This document shows positions 36,215-47,993 of a stretch of 64,000 nt of DNA, in pieces. The position numbers were made by a program, and so were the translations under genes. The notes beneath the pieces are model-generated. The model was given only the letters and a program-made list of their open reading frames with translations. It was not told the origin of the DNA and searched no databases. Every line of letters begins with the position of its first letter. Within the stretch, counting starts at the first letter, position 1. Source of the DNA: Helianthus annuus (Eukaryota > Streptophyta > Magnoliopsida > Asterales > Asteraceae); NCBI RefSeq assembly GCF_002127325.2, contig NC_035449.2:146236931-146300930 (forward strand), given 5' to 3'.

Positions 36215-38509
36215 ATGGCCTCAAGATCAAACATGAGTTCTTCCACCATGTCTGCTACAACCTCTACAACAATTGGTTCGGTGCTTCCAACACCTCCTCC
36301 GAGATCTCAAGCCTCTTCCCAAGGAACTGAAATTCATGTGGCTCGGGATGTTATCCCCGCTCGCAATATCCAGGGATCTGGTCCTGTTTTAGCTTCTAAT
36401 AAGGAAATTCTAAATTTGTTTGGTAGTGTACAGGAACAGATGAGGCAGCAGCAGGAAACTAATCAGATGTTGATGAGAGAGATACAACTCTTGAAATCCA
36501 GCTGGAGCAGGCCTGCTGAAGATACTATCACTCCCTTGCAGCCCCGGGCTTTGAACTTCAGTTCAGCAGTTTACACTGAGGATAACCGAGGAAATATTGT
36601 GCCTAGCCATCCTCAGAATCATACTCCTGAGATACCCTCTTCGGTTAGAGTGTCGACTGTGAAGAGCTCAGGATATGTTTCAGGATATGGCCAGACTCCT
36701 CAGATTGATAATGTGTCTAATAATAATAATACTCTTGCCACTAACGGTGTTGGATCTTTGCAGGATGCAGGTGTGACATCAGCACTATCTAGGGAGCTTC
36801 AGAAGCTAAAGGACATGATATCCAGTGTGCCTGGGGTGGTCCAGCCAATTCCAGAAGTATCCCAGAACAGTCATAGGATATCCCATTTTGCGCATCCTAT
36901 CTGTGATGCTGAAATCCCAAAAAGATTTCAGACCCCCCAACATAAAGCTCTACGATGGAAGCACGGATCCTGGGGAGCATATTGCCTAGTATAGGGAAAG
37001 GATGGAAATCAACCTTATCCCTCCGGATCTCAAGGAAGCATGCCTGTGCAAGGGTTTTGGTTCTACCTTAACAGGCTCAGCCTTAAAATGGCTCTTAAAC
37101 GTTCCTCCTCACTCAATTACTTCATTTGCTCACTTGGTTAATTTATTTTATAGTCAATTTTCTTGCAGCCGAAGTTTCGAGAAACTAACTAGTGATCTTT
37201 ATAGGATAACTCAAGGACCCCAGGAATCCTTGAGGGATTATGTGAATTAGTTTAGCTGGGAATCCTTAGATATCCCGCACCTTGATGTTGCAACAGCTGT
37301 GCAGGCTTTCAAGATGGGGTTCAAAAAGATTCTCAATTTTACCAGGATCTTGTAATGAATCCCTGCAGAAATCTGGACGAAGCTCGTAACAGGGCGTTAA
37401 GATACATTCGACTGGAGGATGATAAAAAGATGCAAGAGAGAATGAATTCGTCCATAACCTATGAGTCAACCAACAGGAAATCAGAATCCTCGTATAAACC
37501 ATATCGCTCAAAGCCATATGGCAGAAATGATAGCAAAAAATTCAATGCTGTTGAAGACGAGGATTCTGAGGAGTATCCTGGGTTGTCTGAATATAGTTTT
37601 TCTGTTAATATATCTGAATTGATGTATGCTATGCAGGGTTTAGGAGACAAAGCCAGGTGGCCTCAGAAGAATCAACAAAAAGCTGACTGGAAGGATAAGT
37701 CCAAATGGTGTGCCTTCCACAAGGATTTCGGACATGTCACTGAGGATTGCATCACACTAAGGAAAGAAATAAGCTACCTCCTGAGTAAGGGGTATCTAAA
37801 GGATCTACTAGGAAGAAAGAAGAATAAAGGACAGGATACTGAGAAGGATCCTGAATGAGCAACATCACCTCTAGCAGATGTCAAAATAATTAACTGTATT
37901 TCAGGAGGATCCTATATTTGCGGGACTTCATATTCCGCAGCTAAGAGACATGCAAAGGAAGCTAAGGCAGAAAGAGGAGAAAAGCCGACCAGAATGACGA
38001 CCCTCACAACTGACAAAATGATCACTTTTGATAGTGATGACAGGGATACGGTTCAGGATCCTCACCATGATGCTCTAGTAATTACATTATATATCGCTAA
38101 CCATTTTGTGCGCAGGATACTGGTAGATAACGGCAGTTCCGTCAACATAATTCAGCTGGAGACATTGAAAAGAATAAATGTATCCCTGATGGATATTACT
38201 TTGAAATCCACTGTGCTTGTCGGTTTCACTGGAGAAGCCAGGAATACCGTAGGGTAGATAAAATTACCAGTATATTTTGAAGGGGTCAATTCAATACAAC
38301 GCTTTTGCGTGATGGACTCACTATCCTGCTACAACATTATATTGGGTAGGCCATGGATTCATGATATGAAAGCTGTGCCATCAACTTATCATCAGTGCAT
38401 CAAGATCCCTACACCTTGGGGAGTTGTCAAAGTGGATAGTGACCAGTAGGAAGCTAAGGATTGTTACTCATCATCCATGAAATCCTCTACCATGCCTAAT
38501 GTGGCATAG
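36215..38509 (+). pseudogene. gag-pro: Gag-protease of element E, disrupted
   Basis: The likely start is the ATG at 36215 (MASRSN, comparable to MASS in A and B). An open extension upstream overlaps the primer site and is leader. The Gag core is broken near 36995-37001 by a frame change and a stop, and again between 37250 and 37355. The zinc knuckle is CAFHKDFGHVTEDC (CX2HX4HX4C, about 37712-37753). A TGA at 37856-37858 and further stops follow. The protease active site reads ILVDNGSS, with Asn where A and B have Gly. The frame ends at UAG 38507-38509. Confidence 0.88.
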
Positions 38510-38515
38510 CAATTA
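38504..38515 (+). promoter_or_regulatory. Stop-codon readthrough context GCA UAG CAA UUA (E)
   Basis: TAG CAA TTA at 38507-38515, identical downstream context to A although E is much diverged. The codon before the stop is GCA and not CAA. Confidence 0.7.
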
Positions 38516-41500
38516 AAGATGCGGACCCAGGATATTGTGGAGGCTTCTGAGCAGGATGTAAAGAAAATTATCCTGGATCAGGATAACCCGGATATCTCGA
38601 TGCTCGTAGGACCAATATCCCCCAGGATATTGAAAATCAATTGACTAACTTTTTGAAATGCAGGATGTCGACGTTCGCATGGAAACATGAGGATATGACA
38701 GGTATTTCCAAGGATATTATAACACATAAGCTTGGCATTGACAGGTCATTCAAGCCTGTCTAGCAGAAAAGAAGGAAATTTGCTCCGGAACGAAATGTGA
38801 TCATCCAAGAGGAAGTTGAAAGGCTACTGAAAAGCAAGATGATTAGGGAAGTGAATTTTCCCAAATGGCTGGCTAATTTGGTTGTGGTGCAAAAGAAAAA
38901 CGGGAAATGGAGAGTGTGTGTGGATTACACAGACTTGAATAAAGCTTGTCCCAAAGACCCGTTTCCTCTACCTCATATTGATTCAATGGTGGATGCTACC
39001 GCTGGCCACGAGATGTTAACCTTCATGGATACCTCTTCAGGATTTCAGCAGATCCAAATGGAACCCTCCGATCAGGAGGATACTGCTTTTATGACTCCGA
39101 CAGGTATTTATTGTTATACTGCTATGCCCTTTGGTTTAAAAAATGCAGGTGCAACATACCAAAGGCTAGTGAACACGATGTTTAAAGACAAACTGGGGGA
39201 CACCATGGAAGTATACATCGATGATATGGTAGTAAAATCCAAGAAGGCTGAGGATCACCTCCAGGATATTAAGGGAGAATTTGATATCCTGGACCAGTAC
39301 AACATGAAATTGAATCCTGCTAAATGCTATTTCGGAGTGGGGGCAGGAAAGTTTTTGGGATATATGGTGACTAAAAGAGGGATAGAAGCAAGCCCGGAGC
39401 AGATTAAAGCCATCTTAGATATCAAGTCACCTTCAAATATGAAGGCTGTTCAACAATTAACAGGGCGAGTAGCAGCATTTATCTCAAGATCCTCGGAAAA
39501 ATGCAAGGAATTTTATGATATTCTGAAAAAGAATAAGAAACTCGAATGGGGAGAGAAGCATGAAATAGCCTTGCAAGATTTGAAGCAGTATCTTTCAACC
39601 GCGCCTCTGTTAATGAAACCTGAGGATGGCGAACCACTATCTCGCAGTATCAGGAAATGCAGTAAGTGTTGTCCTTGTAAAGGATCATGAAGGTCAGTAG
39701 TATCCTGTCTATTATGTTAGCTAAAGTTTATTAGATGCTGAAACTAGGTATTCTCATTTAGAAAAACCAATATTAGCCCTAGTTATGGCGTCAACAAAAT
39801 TGAGACATTATTTTGAAACACATAGGATTCATGTTAAAACCAAATATCCTGTTAAAAATGTGCTTAGGAAACCCAAGATGTCAGGTAGGATGGCTAAGTG
39901 GTCGGTAAAGTTAAGTGCCTATGATCTAGTATATGAACCTAGAAATGCCATAAAGTCTCAGGCTCTAGCTGACTTTGTAGCTGATTTCAGTAGTGATATT
40001 CAAAATGAAGTAGACCTAGAAGTACAACAGCTAGGAGAAAATCTAGAATCCTGGGCGTTATATACTGATGGTGCATCTAATGTAAGAGGTGTAGGTTTGG
40101 GTATACTACTAAAATTGCCACAGGGGGACATATTACCCCAGGCTATTAGATGTGAGTTTCCCGCCACTAATAATGAAACAGGATATGAAGCTTTAATTGC
40201 AGGATTAGAATTGGCTTAAAGCATGAATATCAAGAGTTTACAAATATTTGTCGATTCCTTGTTAATCACTAATCATTTTAATGGATCTTATGCAGTAAAA
40301 GGTGAAAAGTTGGCTGAATACCTTGAAATTGTCAAAAAATTAGCAGGATATTTTGATGTTTTCACACTTGAACGTGTACCAAGAGAGGACAATGTTGAAG
40401 CTGATGCCTTGGCAAATCTGGGATCGTCAGTCAGGATACCAAAAGGGACCCAAATACCAATATCACACATCCTGTATCCTGCGACGGATCCTCAGGATAT
40501 GGAAGTAGTGAGTGTTCAGGATCTTGGTGCTGAGTATCCTGAAGAGGATCTTAAATCCTGGACGGCTCCAATCATAAGATATCTCAAGGAAGGACACATC
40601 CCAAAGGATGAGAATCCTAAGGCCTTTAGATGAAGGTATCACGATTCACTATTATAAATAATCTTTTATATAAGAAATCTCTTGCAGGTCCATACCTGAG
40701 GTGCTTGGAAGATCCCGAAACCAAAGAAGTGCTTCAGGATATACACGAAGGGGATTGTGGTAACCACACTGGGGGCAGGTCGTTATTCTCAAAAGTATTA
40801 AGAACATGATATTATTGGCCTACCATGAGGAAAGATGCTGCAGAATATGCTCGAAGGTGTGACGCATGTCAAAGACATAGTAATATACTACATCAGCCTG
40901 CTGAACCACTGTATCCCATCGTTTCACCTTGGCCGTTTATGAAATGGGGAATGGATATAGTAGGAAAATTGCCAAAGGCTCCAGGAGGAAGGTCTTCATG
41001 TTGGCAATGACTGATTATTTCTCTAACTGGGTTGAAGCTGAAGCATTTGTTCATGTTAGAGATCAAGAAGTGGTATCCTTCATAAAAAGGAATATTCTGA
41101 CTAGGTTTGGTGTACCAGCTGAAATAATTTGTGACAATAGATCTCAATTCATAAGTAAAAGGACTACTGACTTTTGCAAGAGTTGGGGAATCAAAATGAT
41201 CGCATCCACACCAGTACATCCTCAAGCAAATGGACAAGCAGAATCCTCAAACATGATAATTATCAGCAACCTGAAAAAGAGACTGGGAGCTAAAAAAGAA
41301 AGATGGGCAGAAGAACTACCCTTTGTTTTATGGGCTGATAGAACAACGGTGAAAAGTGCAACTGGCCAAACCCCGTTTTCCTTGGTATTTGGAGCAGAAG
41401 CGGTGATCCCGACAGAAATGGTAATACCTACAGCAAGATCCAGCCTCCAGGATCCTGAGCAGAATCCTGAAGTCCTATGCCAGGAATTGGATACTATTGA

Positions 41501-41789
41501 TGAGACAAGAGGCGCAGCAAGGCTAAGGATGGCAGCATATCAACAGAGGATATCTAAAGAGTATAACAAGAATATAAGGACCAGAAGGTTCCAGGTTGGA
41601 GATTGGGTATTAAGAAAAACTTTTCAGAATACTACTAATCCTGCTGACAGAAAGCTGGCCCCGAACTGGGAAGGACCCTATGAGATTGAATCAGAATCAG
41701 GGAAAGGAGCATACCGACTCAAGAATATGGAGGGGGATATGCTACCAAGATCCTGGAATGCTATATATTTGAAGCTCTATTTCAAGTGA
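38510..41789 (+). pseudogene. pol: Pol of element E, disrupted
   Basis: RT is recognisable from 38797 (YIDD at about 39220). The first RNase H is broken by a frame change near 39640. The archaeal-type RNase H (YTDGAS, NNETGYEA, VDSLL, ADALA) lies at 40060-40420 with a TAA at about 40217; NNETGYEA has Gly where the other copies have Glu before Tyr. Integrase runs from about 40720 to 41789 with an HHCC finger and GQAE. A one-base frame change sits near 41000 and stops lie near 40630 and 40807. The protein is clearly a separate subfamily from A/B/C. Confidence 0.9.
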
Positions 41790-43069
41790 GTTAGGAATTT
41801 ACTATTTTGAACCCATTACTGACTTAAGCATCAGAGGGGTGTTAGCCAGGCTAACACCCACCTTAGTTTACAATTGTTTTGTAGTATATGCTTCGGGATT
41901 TAGCTGCAGGATACACACTCAGGATACTTCAAAAGATTAGTGGATTGGCCCCCTCTCTTACGTTTAAGGGATCCTGATCCCTTCTCAGGTTTAAAGGTAT
42001 TCACCTTTCTCTCGAATTGGGTTTAAACACCCCGCCTGGAGCGCAAGTTATCCAGGGATAGTTCAAGGTGGCGGGACCAGTTCATGTAAAAGTGGCTGAC
42101 AATTTCGTCATTGTTGGCTATATCCTGGATCCTTAAGGTATGTGAGGATTGATCACTCTCTCTCGCGAAAGGGTATTTTCATACTCTCTAAGGTTTAAAG
42201 GTTTTCACCTTTCTAAGTCTTGGAGTTTAAACACTCCCGCTTGTAGCGCAAGAAAATTTGGGATTTTCCCCAGAATACTTATGGGTTTATCCCCAGAACA
42301 CTGGGGATTTATCTCCAGTATACTTTGGGGTTTACCCTAAGGCGATTATGTAAGGCTCAAAAAATTAAATTTGAACCTAGTGTACTAAGACTGGGGACAT
42401 CTTAGTGGAAGGAATTGCAAGAAGGATTGAAGTTTGGTACTAGGGTTACACTTTATTCCTGGTATGATCTTTCCTTTTACAAAAGTTATTTAAATTTTTC
42501 AGGCTTATATATATCTGGATTAGGATATATCTTTACGATATATTCTCAAAATATATTCTCGGAATATGATTCAGGATATTTGGTTAGAATATTTGGGATA
42601 CAATACTTGGATTTAAAAATCAGAGTTGAATTTGTTATCAAAACAAGGTTTATAAATTCTAAGTAAACTATCTTTTTTCCTTTAAAAACTTTATTTAAAT
42701 TGTTTGAGATTTTGAAAAATAAACTATTCTTTGAAGACTTTGTCTAAATTTTTTGAATTTTGTAAAGTCCTATTTGATGAAAGTCTTCATAGAATATCGG
42801 CTGAGTATTCTGGTCAAGATATTTTCAAAGAATAATGGCACTAATTTTTGGGATACTCAAGTTTAAACTAAACTATGCATAACAAAAAATTACAAAGAAC
42901 AACAAATAGGTCAAAAGGTGGTATTGTTTAAAATAGACGATACTAGCCGATAACCAAAAGCTTCGTCCTAAAACCTAGGACCCATCCACCTTTGGTTATC
43001 AAATTGTTCAAAGGACAAAAATAAAATTGTTCAAACAAACGTAACTCTCAAATTTAAGGAAAATAAGTT
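41790..43069. other. Non-coding 3' region of element E with duplicated hairpin block
   Basis: Two copies of one module occur. The first has AAGGGAT-CCTG-ATCCCTT (41966-41983) and AAAGGT-ATTC-ACCTTT (41993-42008). The second has GGGTAT-TTTC-ATACTC (42171-42186, one G-T pair) and AAAGGT-TTTC-ACCTTT (42197-42212). Each is followed by GTTTAAACACNCC. Then come three to four short inverted repeats of the GGGGATTTATCCCC type (about 42245-42335), equivalent to the tandem arrays of A, B and C. I see no coding frame. Confidence 0.72.
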
Positions 43070-43163
43070 TTAGGAGGCAGCGCCTTCTTCGTTCATGGAA
43101 TTTTCGACAGCATCTGTCTCAGGATCAGCTTGAACATCCCTCTCAGCACCAGTTGGTTTTTCA
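43070..43163 (-). pseudogene. Antisense gene remnant of element E (last codons)
   Basis: The minus strand shows an acidic tail ending in TAA at 43072-43070, preceded by non-coding sequence homologous to the same place in D. Everything upstream is replaced by chromodomain-type gypsy DNA from 43164. Assignment rests on position and composition. Confidence 0.5.
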
Positions 43164-45698
43164 ACCGCCTTTTCGTTCAATGAAGCGGCGATAATAACCC
43201 GCTAGACCAAGAAAAGAACGAACTTCAGTAGGAGTAGTAGGCGTATCCCAATCCTTGATCGCACTGATCTTGGAGGGATCTACATGAATACCTTGTTCGT
43301 TGACAATATGTCCTAAGAATTGAACCTCTTTAAGCCAGAATTCACACTTGGAGAATTTGGCGAAAAGTTGCTCTTTCTTTAGGAGTTCCAAAGTAAGACG
43401 AAGATGTTGTTCATGATCAGCTCGCGTCTTAGAATATATCAAAATGTCATCAATGAAAACGATGATGAACTTATCCAAATAAGGTTTGCAGACCCTATTC
43501 ATCAAGTCCATGAAAACAGCAGGAGCATTAGTCAAACCGAATGGCATGACTGTGAACTCATAATGTCCATATCGAGTACGGAACGCTGTCTTGGGAATAT
43601 CCTCTTCATGTACCCGGAGTTGATGATATCCAGATCGCAGATCAATCTTTGAAAAGTAAGAAGCGCCTTGCAATTGATCAAAGAGATCATCAATGCGAGG
43701 TAGGGGATATCGATTCTTGATGGTGAGCTTGTTAAGCTCACGATAATCGATACACATCCTAAAAGATCCATCCTTCTTCTTTACAAAAAGAACGGGAGCA
43801 CCCCAAGGTGAAAAGCTAGGACGGATAAAGCCTTTGTCGAAGAGCTCCTGAAGCTGTTTAGATAATTCTTGCATCTCAGACGGCGCAAGACGGTATGGAG
43901 CTCTGGCAATAGGATGTGCACCAGGTACGAGATCAATACGGAACTCGACTTGGCGTGCTGGAGGTAGACCAGGTAACTCTTGAGGGAAAACTTCAGAATA
44001 ATCCCGAACGACAGGAATATCTGAAATAGACTTACCCTTGCCTTTATCTGCTGTAACATGTGCTAAGAAAGCCACATAGTGCTTTCGCAGATATTTCCGA
44101 GCTTTAAAACAAGACATGAGTTTGAGACCACCGGCAGGCTTCTCACCACGAACCTGTAGGATCTCGCCTGTCGACAGCGGCACACGAACAATCTTCTCAG
44201 AACAAACTATCTCTACGCGATGCTTAGATAACCAATCCATGCCCACTATAACTTCGAAGCTTCCAAGTTGCATTGGCGTGAGGTCAATAGGAAAAATATG
44301 GTCGTTAAGGTTTAACTGGCAGTTGCGTAGAACAGAATTAAGAACAATGGGTTCACCACTGGCAACCTCTACTATCAAAGGTTTACCTAGTTTCGTTCTA
44401 GACACGCGAAGCATTGTCTCAAAAGACAATGACACAAAGCTCTTGTCGGCACCCGAATCAAAAAGAACAGATGCTGGCTGATTATTAATAAAGAATGTAC
44501 TGTTCACCACTTCGTTGTCTGCTTGTGCTTCTTGTGCATTCATGTTGAAGACTCGACCTTGAGCCTGAGCCTGATTTTGGTTTGCATTCTGGTTCTGGTT
44601 GGCTAGCCTTGGACATCGATTTCTGTAGTGGGTCAGATCCCCACAGTTATAACAAGCACCTGGTGGGTATTGTGGTCGTGCAGCCTGACCCTGTTGCTGA
44701 GCAAGAGGCTGAGCAAATTGTTGAGCAGGGTTCTGAACTGCGCGATTCTGAGCAAACCGACAAACGTCGGCAAGATGACCTGACTTCCCACAGTTTGTAC
44801 AGAAACGGCACTGATATTGCGGCTGATGGTGACTGTTGCATTGATTACACAAAGGTGCACTTCCTGAATAGGGCTTCTTTGCTGGAGGCTGGTTGGGAGC
44901 TGCCTGGTTCGCTTGGGCAGTGACAGCATAGTTTTGGGAGCCTTACCAGACTCATTTCCATTCTTGTTTTGACCTTTCTTGCTATCTTCCTTGTCAGCCG
45001 ACTGCTTCTTGCCCTTGTCACCCTTCCTGTGTAATTTATTCTTTCGAATCTGCGACTCAGTCAACGTCACTGATAACTCGATCGCCTGACGGAGTGTGGT
45101 AGGGTTGCTACCAGTAAGGATGTCTTGTACCGAGTCAGGCAGGCCGTCGATGTACCTTTCGATAGCCTTATCGAGTGGGGTAACCATAGTCGGGCAAAGC
45201 AGACTCAACTCCTCAAACCTATCCGTATAAGCCTTGTGCTCGCCACTATCTTGCTTCAAAACATCAAATTCTTTCTCCAACGCTCGTTGTTCAAGACGAG
45301 GACAAAACTCCCTCATCATAAGAGGTCTCAGTTCAGCCCATGTCTGAGCTAGAGCATCTTCTGCACCTTGATCTCTCATATCCCCCGTTCCACCACGTAA
45401 GAGCCCTCTTCTGAAACACACTCGAAGAAAACTCGACCTTGCGATTGTCAGGACACTGCACATACCGGAAAGTGTTCTCAATGCTCTCGAACCACTGAAG
45501 AAGCCCAGTTGCTCCCTCAGAACCACTAAACTTGAGTGGCTTAGCCGAGTTAAAATCCTTGTATTTGCATGTACTATTGTTGTTGTTGTTGGCCTGGTTC
45601 CATTGAGCAAAGAGATTTGGGAATTGAGCAGCCATCTGCTGCGCAATAATTTCTGCCAGCTCGGCAGTAGCTATCTGGTTGTCGCGTCGAGGAGGCAT
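43164..45698 (-). pseudogene. gag-pol: Gag-protease-RT of internal region G1, truncated and frameshifted
   Basis: Start ATG 45698 (MPPRRDN). Relative to G2 there is an extra base near 45384 (run of C) that shifts Gag. A deletion of about two dozen bases near 44945 between Gag and the zinc knuckles shifts it again. From about 44852 the frame is open through two CCHC knuckles, protease (LFDSGADKS), and RT with FIDD, and stops at the breakpoint 43164 in the middle of RT (FIE). RNase H, integrase and chromodomain are missing. Confidence 0.9.
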
Positions 45699-46302
45699 TC
45701 TAGAAGAGAAAAAACATGAAATGAAACGAGTGAGATGATTGGATGAAGAGAATGAGATGAAGCAAAATCAACAAAAGCAAAGATGGCGGTTACGCATCGC
45801 AAAGCAAACAAGCGACATGAAATGTCTAGTCAAAGTAATTGGGTCAGAATTAGTGTATCGCGAAGACATGCTCGCCTATAAGTGAACACTCACCCCAAGA
45901 GTTCCCAGTTAAGAGTGACTGGTCCGATTATGTGGATTTGTACGAACACTCTAGCCTTAGACAGAAAACCCAGGGTACAGGCATTCACTCTTCCACTGTG
46001 CACGTGTTCACACTATTAACCCAAAACTCTGATAGGATTTTTGAAATCCAAAGAGGTTCAAAACCATATAACAGAGGGTTCAAAACCTAGTAATCAATCA
46101 TCCTCGAACAGATGATTAATTTTCAAAGCGGATTCGGAACCGAAGTTCTCGTTGTGGTTATCACCTAAGGATAGGTGATGTGCATGTTTTAAAATCTAAA
46201 CACAAGATTACTTGTGTTAGGGTCCTAGAAAGTTATAGTCTAGGTCAAAGCATTACTAATAACCTAATTCCCTATAACCATTGGCTCTGATACCAACTCT
46301 TC
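45699..46302 (-). other. Leader of G1 with tRNA-Met primer site
   Basis: Non-coding leader between LTR and gag. The primer site on the minus strand is TGGTATCAGAGC (46295-46284), seven bases from the LTR. The block around 45870-45950 is nearly identical to 53735-53830 in H, which links the two families. Confidence 0.88.
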
Positions 46303-47526
46303 TGTCACACCCCGACCGCGTATAACGTGCAACCGTGGCGGAAAACGTCGGGGAGTGTTGTGGACAGAATTAATTGTTATACAACCATGGAAATTAAAGT
46401 CACATTTTATTTATCAAACACGGGTGTTACATTGTCTAAAAAGGAAGTACAGAATTCAAAACATAGTTATACTAGTTCTATCTTCATTTTTAGTCTCTAA
46501 GGCACAGGTCTGCCCTAGTATCGTGATCAACATCTTATGGAACAGCTCCTGAAAACACATGTGAAAGTAGGTACGTCAGCATAAAAATGCCTGTGAGATA
46601 CATAGGTTTTGTGAAAGTGGGATTCATGACTTGAGTTTTAAAGAAATGTTTAATAACAGTCAGTCATGAACCTTGTAAATTGTCTTGCTTTGTAAACCAT
46701 TTGAAAAACGATAACATAAGATGATATGTATAGATAAGTGTAAGGTTAAACGAGTAACCAAGTAAAGTGAGTTGAATAAGATAAGTTGTTTGTGAAAATA
46801 ATGTCTTGTGAAGAATATGTTATTTGTGTAAAATGTAATGTGTCTAAACTGAAATGACTTAGATAACGCCACGATATGTAATATTATACAAACATTTATA
46901 TATAGGAAGTACCAGCGGCGTATCCACCATGTTTGTATCACATTACATACGCCACGTTACTCAAATCATTTACCCAAACCAACCACCATGTAAATTGTTC
47001 ATGTATAAACCAAATGTCAAGTGTTATTGTGTAAATCAAGTCGAAATGTTTATGTTCAATGTAAACCATGTAATGTGTATCCCAAAATGTATCATGTACG
47101 GTAAGCGAAATGTATCAACTTAAACCATATGTAAAATGCACAAAACAAGTCGTTGAAGTAAAACATGGTTTAAATCAACGTTATGTTCTGTGGAAAAATG
47201 CATGCTCTATTGATATTAACATTTATGCGGTATTGTGAAATATGCATACACCCAAGCCTTGAGACTGTGGCGATAAACCCTTAAACAAATTAAAGGTTTA
47301 TCTAAGTTATGTATATCGAATTCGGTCATTCCTTACAATCCTATCAAACCCAGGATTTCAGGAACGGGAGTTGTCAATTCCTATGGTACCACTACCTACT
47401 AACGAACGGCGTGATCAATGTTAATGAATGCATTGTCCCATGTTAAACAAACCAAATGTCATAACAAAATGAAGGCATGTGATGTAAACAATTGTGCTAA
47501 GTATGCTAGGTAAACATACGAAGCAG

Positions 47527-47760
47527 AAATGTTCATGTAAATCAATGTGCCCATATGCTGAGTAAACATATGCAGCAGAAATGTTCATGTAAATCAATGT
47601 GTCCATATGCTGAGTAAACATATGCAACAGAAATGTTCATGTAAATCAATGTGTCCATATGCTGAGTAAACATATGCAACAGAAATGTTCATGTAAATCA
47701 ATGTGTCCATATGCTGAGTAAACATATGCAGCAGAAATGTTCATGTAAATCAATGTACTA
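47527..47760. repeat. 52-bp tandem repeat in the G LTR
   Basis: Five units with an exact 52-base period (GTTCATGTAA recurs at 47531, 47583, 47635, 47687 and 47739). Units are almost identical. Confidence 0.92.
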
Positions 47761-47993
47761 AGTACGCACACAATGGGCATACATAGCATGAAATGTAATG
47801 AAATCGTGTACTATAATGTACTAACAACATAGCAAGCATATGATGTGAAAACATGGAAAGCATGAATGTAACAGATAGGCACATGTGTTTCACCCCAAAA
47901 CAGTTTAGAAAACAGTAAAAGAGGGGTTCAATGTACTCACCTGAGATTGCTTTGGAGTTCTTGTATAATAACCAGATAATGCTAAAGATCACG

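Larger units (their letters stand above)
35686..43163 (+). mobile_element. Element E: decayed Tat-type Ty3/gypsy retrotransposon
   Basis: Plus strand: 5' LTR fragment (35686-36110), tRNA-Lys primer site, gag-pro, UAG, pol, 3' region, and the last 94 bases of the antisense gene, then an abrupt junction with chromodomain-type gypsy DNA at 43163/43164. The remaining 5' LTR lies left of D, which is inserted in it. The 3' LTR is lost at the right junction. Multiple stops and frameshifts in both gag and pol indicate the oldest insertion of the nest, as expected for its outermost position. Confidence 0.9.
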
